Source of the DNA: Paragonimus westermani
Lineage: Eukaryota; Platyhelminthes; Trematoda; Plagiorchiida; Troglotrematidae
Length of the DNA: 64,000 nucleotides
Direction: 5' to 3'
NCBI GenBank assembly: GCA_008508345.1
Contig: QNGE01000106.1
Coordinates: 25,373 to 89,372 of the forward strand
Translations under genes and position numbers: made by a program
Shown: positions 61,405 to 64,000 of the stretch, piece by piece
Layout of the letters: every line of letters starts with the position of its first letter
Position numbering within the stretch: position 1 is the stretch's first letter
Notes under the pieces: generated by a model
What the model was told of the DNA's origin: nothing
The model's database searches: none
Seen by the model: the letters and a program-made list of their open reading frames with translations, nothing else

Positions 61405-62699
61405 AAGACGGATATGAACATAGAGACATTTCAGTTTTTCACGAGAGACCTGTGGAGGCCTTACGGTCACGATCGGACACTCGGTCGTATAGGTTGCAGT
61501 GCACAGTAAAGAACGTTTACAATGGAGCACACCTGATAGCACAGTTCCCCAGAGTTCCGTATCACAGCTTTTGGACTCGAGTAGTAGCAGCAGACTTTCA
61601 CATATAATACCGTTCGGACATAAAATTTGCCCGTTAGACTATGGATTGTAGGTTGTATTACGGGTGGTTGCGATGATTTACCGTGCAGGACTGAAAGTAA
61701 TTATCTTGAAGTGAAAGTCGAACCACGATCAGAATAAGTGAATGAAGGTGAACCAAAAATGGAAACTAAATTCCTCACCCACTTGACCACTGTGGACGAA
61801 GAAGTGTCGGTAGACGGATAGGCAGAAGGAAAACGAGGAAACTTATAGTTAATTAAAAAGAAGAATCTGTCCTTTGAGGATGAGGGAATGGGTTTTTCAA
61901 AAATAATGCTTTACCTATCAAATGATTGGGTAGCTTTCATTAAAGGTATGTTTCGCAGATTAAAAGACAGGGCTTGATTCCAACGCGAACTTTGCATCGA
62001 ACGATCGTTCTCTCAAAGTCCTCGAGGCTGAACGATGGATCTCGTGTGAGGACTAAATAGATACTACGGTATTCAGAGCTCGCACAGTCCTCGTACGACT
62101 CACGATGTGCAGACAGCGATCAACGAAGAACTCCCCTTGGTAGCACACAAAGATGGCCGACCATATTTCAAATATGTTACTTGAGACACCAATTTCACGA
62201 CCTCAGCTTACAAATAAGGGATGTTCGGTAATTACGACCTCCAAGAAGTGAACCGGCAACTACTGGCTCAAGGGTTTGCAATGGAAAAGAGGTTCGCGAA
62301 ATTTTTTACCTTCAACTGTCCTTCCAGTATATTTCAAACATCCAGTTGCAACACTCAACAGACACTCACGAGACCGTCAAAAGAGACTTAGAGGACGTTC
62401 ATGCTGCTAAAGTCTGTTACCATGTGGTACTTAGATTACATCCCATCGGTGACAGGACATGTGTACCACAATCAGGAAGCAAAAAAGTTAACTCGGAATG
62501 CGAAATAAAATTTGGGTTATCGAGAACTGTCGAAAAAGCAGCACTTGGCTGCAATAAAGGTGGACTTTCAGTTACTTCAATGGGTTAGAGAGGAAAGTAG
62601 GAAGCTGGAGCTTTTGGAAATTCCGTATCTCAATACTTAGAATCTCAAGGTCCCAGCAATATGTTGAACTAGTGGAGGAGGATGTAGCATCCGAAATAA
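61405..62699. other. Unassigned stretch
   Basis: No gene recognised. Confidence 0.4.
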
Positions 62700-62950
62700 T
62701 TCAATAGATGTTGGCCGAGGCGAGCCTTGAAAATGGCCACGGAACTATCAGAAACAACATGGTCAGGTAAAGCATTCTCAGTCCGGCAGACGCACAATAA
62801 GGTAAAGCCATGCCTGCACCCTAATCTTCTATGTTGGACCTCTAGTTTTAATAGGTGGCCACTCGATGTCGCGCTGCTTCTACCGTTGCGCATCATTCGG
62901 CACGGATTATCAGGAGATTTCACTATCGAAAGTACTAATACCAAGTCACA
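62700..62950 (-). pseudogene. C-terminal end of a non-LTR retrotransposon ORF2
   Basis: The minus-strand frame reads GHLLKLEVQHRRLGCRHGF, then NALPDHVVSDSSVAIFKARL. This is the standard tail of jockey/CR1/RTE-type ORF2 proteins (R-x-x-F-F-x-x-R-V-x-x-x-W-N-x-L-P-x-x-V-V then F-K-x-x-L-D). The Trp of WN is replaced by Glu. RT upstream of this tail was not recognised. Confidence 0.65.
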
Positions 62951-62994
62951 TCTAAACCGACCATACTCTGAAGAGCATATGTTAATAGATCGAG

Positions 62995-63415
62995 AGGTCC
63001 ATGCATTCCTCGCGAAGGTATATGCGTTCCCACCTCGCCCACATCATGAAAAATATTTTCTGTACTTTTTTCGGGACTATCTGCACGGAATAATGGGCAA
63101 ATTCTTCGCAATACACCCTCTTCATCCTCCGACCACCGTTTTTTGGCACGACCTTGAGCATCAGGCCAGCGATCACCTTGTGGAGTCCAAATTGATGTAA
63201 CAAATCAATTATTTTAACGAATCGTGCAGACCCCGAGCGCTATCTTCTCAGAACCATGGAGCTCGAAGTTCCCAGCATAGACTTGAATTATACCTCCATA
63301 TAATGTATAGTTTTGTCTGTATTGTCGCTGTGCTCACCTAGCTGACTCGTTGTACAATTATCAAATTTGGTGTTCAATTATGTATATGCTAAAAATCACT
63401 GCGCTGATCACGTTC
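62995..63415. repeat. Dispersed repeat family X, copy 2
   Basis: See copy 1 at 56829-57250 for the shared words. Here the copy is followed by an ATATACC(ATT)n end and sits next to gypsy integrase sequence on the minus strand. Confidence 0.8.
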
Positions 63416-63455
63416 TCCTGTGTGTGTTTCTCACAAATGCGTCGAGGAATATACC

Positions 63456-63472
63456 ATTATTATTATTATATC
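63456..63472. repeat. Short ATT run with ATATACC flank
   Basis: Five ATT-type units after ATATACC, the same junction as at 50.53 kb, suggesting a common repeat 3' end. Confidence 0.7.
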
Positions 63473-63637
63473 GGTCTTTCTTCATATGGCTTAAGTTTTA
63501 TGTACCTAACAGCTCCAGCAGTAGGATATTGTACAGTCTCCAGGAGCAACTCGTCCTTTTGAACATACGACGATTAGACCACAGCTCCGTCTCTCGAATG
63601 CGGCCAAATGAAACCGTTATAAAGAAGTTGAGAACAA

Positions 63638-63970
63638 CTAAAAGTGGATGGCACCACAATAAGCTAACAGACAGTTTGGTATAGCTAAGTCCAATTCGGT
63701 GACACGCATCTCTGCGATAGTCTCGAGGAGACTTTTGGAGGACTGATTCGTCCTTTCCATCTGCCCATTGCCCTGCGGGTGGCAAGCTGTGGTTCGCGTC
63801 TTATCTATTCCTAGTAGCACACACATTTTGCGAACCAAAGAGCCTTCAAAGCAGGAGCATTGGTCTGAATGGACTTGGCCTGTGGCTCTCCAAAGGCACA
63901 TCCAGTGGTCCACAATGGCTGTTGCTACCGAGATGCATCCACTTGTGCAAGCGCGACAACTTTGCACCAT
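63638..63970 (-). pseudogene. Ty3/gypsy integrase fragment running off the window
   Basis: The minus-strand frame reads VHSDQCSCFEGSLVRKMC, LLGIDKTRTTACHPQGNGQ and MERTNQSSKSLLETIAEM, then LAIPNCLLAYCGAI. This matches the gypsy integrase core with the second Asp and the Glu (MERTN) present, while the usual SDQG-x-x-FE box reads SDQCSCFE. It differs from the CsRn1-type integrases here (HPQGNGQMERTN against [12 protein letters not shown]). The frame shifts near 63.64 kb, and upstream sequence lies beyond the window. Confidence 0.85.
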
Positions 63971-64000
63971 TTGATGAGGTAATCTACCAGGATCAAGATG

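Noticed and set aside
62727..63200. 157-codon plus-strand frame
   Set aside because: It is antisense to a recognisable non-LTR ORF2 tail and crosses the family X repeat boundary, so it is a shadow.
1..64000. CRISPR arrays, bacterial operons, riboswitches or phage genes
   Set aside because: No regularly spaced direct repeats or prokaryotic gene arrays occur. The spliced gene and retroelements show that the sequence is from an animal.

Overview
This is eukaryotic DNA, most likely from a parasitic flatworm (a digenean trematode, or possibly a large-genome cestode). The evidence is a nuclear gene whose 5' introns are only 35-48 bp and whose 3' introns are 6 and 17 kb, a pattern known from schistosomes. 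In addition, the repeats are CsRn1-clade Ty3/gypsy elements (a clade first described in Clonorchis), a Penelope-like element and RTE/SR2-like non-LTR sequence. The base composition looks fairly even, coding sequence is sparse, and there is one N gap of 319 bases plus one single-N join.

The only host gene I can support is a class II fumarate hydratase on the minus strand. It runs from about 35.17 kb down to about 10.09 kb in six exons (about 488 codons). Exons 1-4 lie within 0.93 kb (35.17-34.24 kb); exon 5 is at 16.9 kb and exon 6 at 10.5 kb. An AATAAA on the minus strand lies 70 nt past the stop.

Nearly everything else recognisable is mobile DNA. 4.05-6.86 kb: a Ty3/gypsy element with almost identical 460-bp LTRs whose interior has lost RT, RNase H and most of integrase. 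Inside fumarase intron 5: a 5'-truncated Penelope-like element (11.7-12.7 kb), a non-LTR RT fossil (14.56-14.80 kb) and an inverted repeat (16.0-16.3 kb). Inside fumarase intron 4: an integrase fossil (18.1 kb), the N gap with an RTE-type RT remnant (23.2-23.4 kb), a microsatellite (27.8 kb) and a nearly complete CsRn1-clade retrotransposon (28,488-33,792) with paired LTRs, a CTTT target-site duplication and a TTTAAAC heptamer at the gag/pol junction. Upstream of fumarase, on the opposite strand: a decayed two-gene DNA transposon (36.5-39.8 kb) with a tnp2/CACTA-like transposase and a spliced DUF4806-like gene. Then come a decayed CsRn1-clade copy on the minus strand (42.1-45.0 kb) carrying an assembly duplication, a repeat-rich stretch (46-57 kb), another decayed CsRn1-clade copy (58.4-61.4 kb), a non-LTR ORF2 tail (62.7-62.95 kb) and the end of a gypsy integrase at the window edge.

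The window is thus a housekeeping metabolic gene whose long introns and flanks have filled with retroelements of several ages. Most remaining reading frames are short, unsupported and not annotated.
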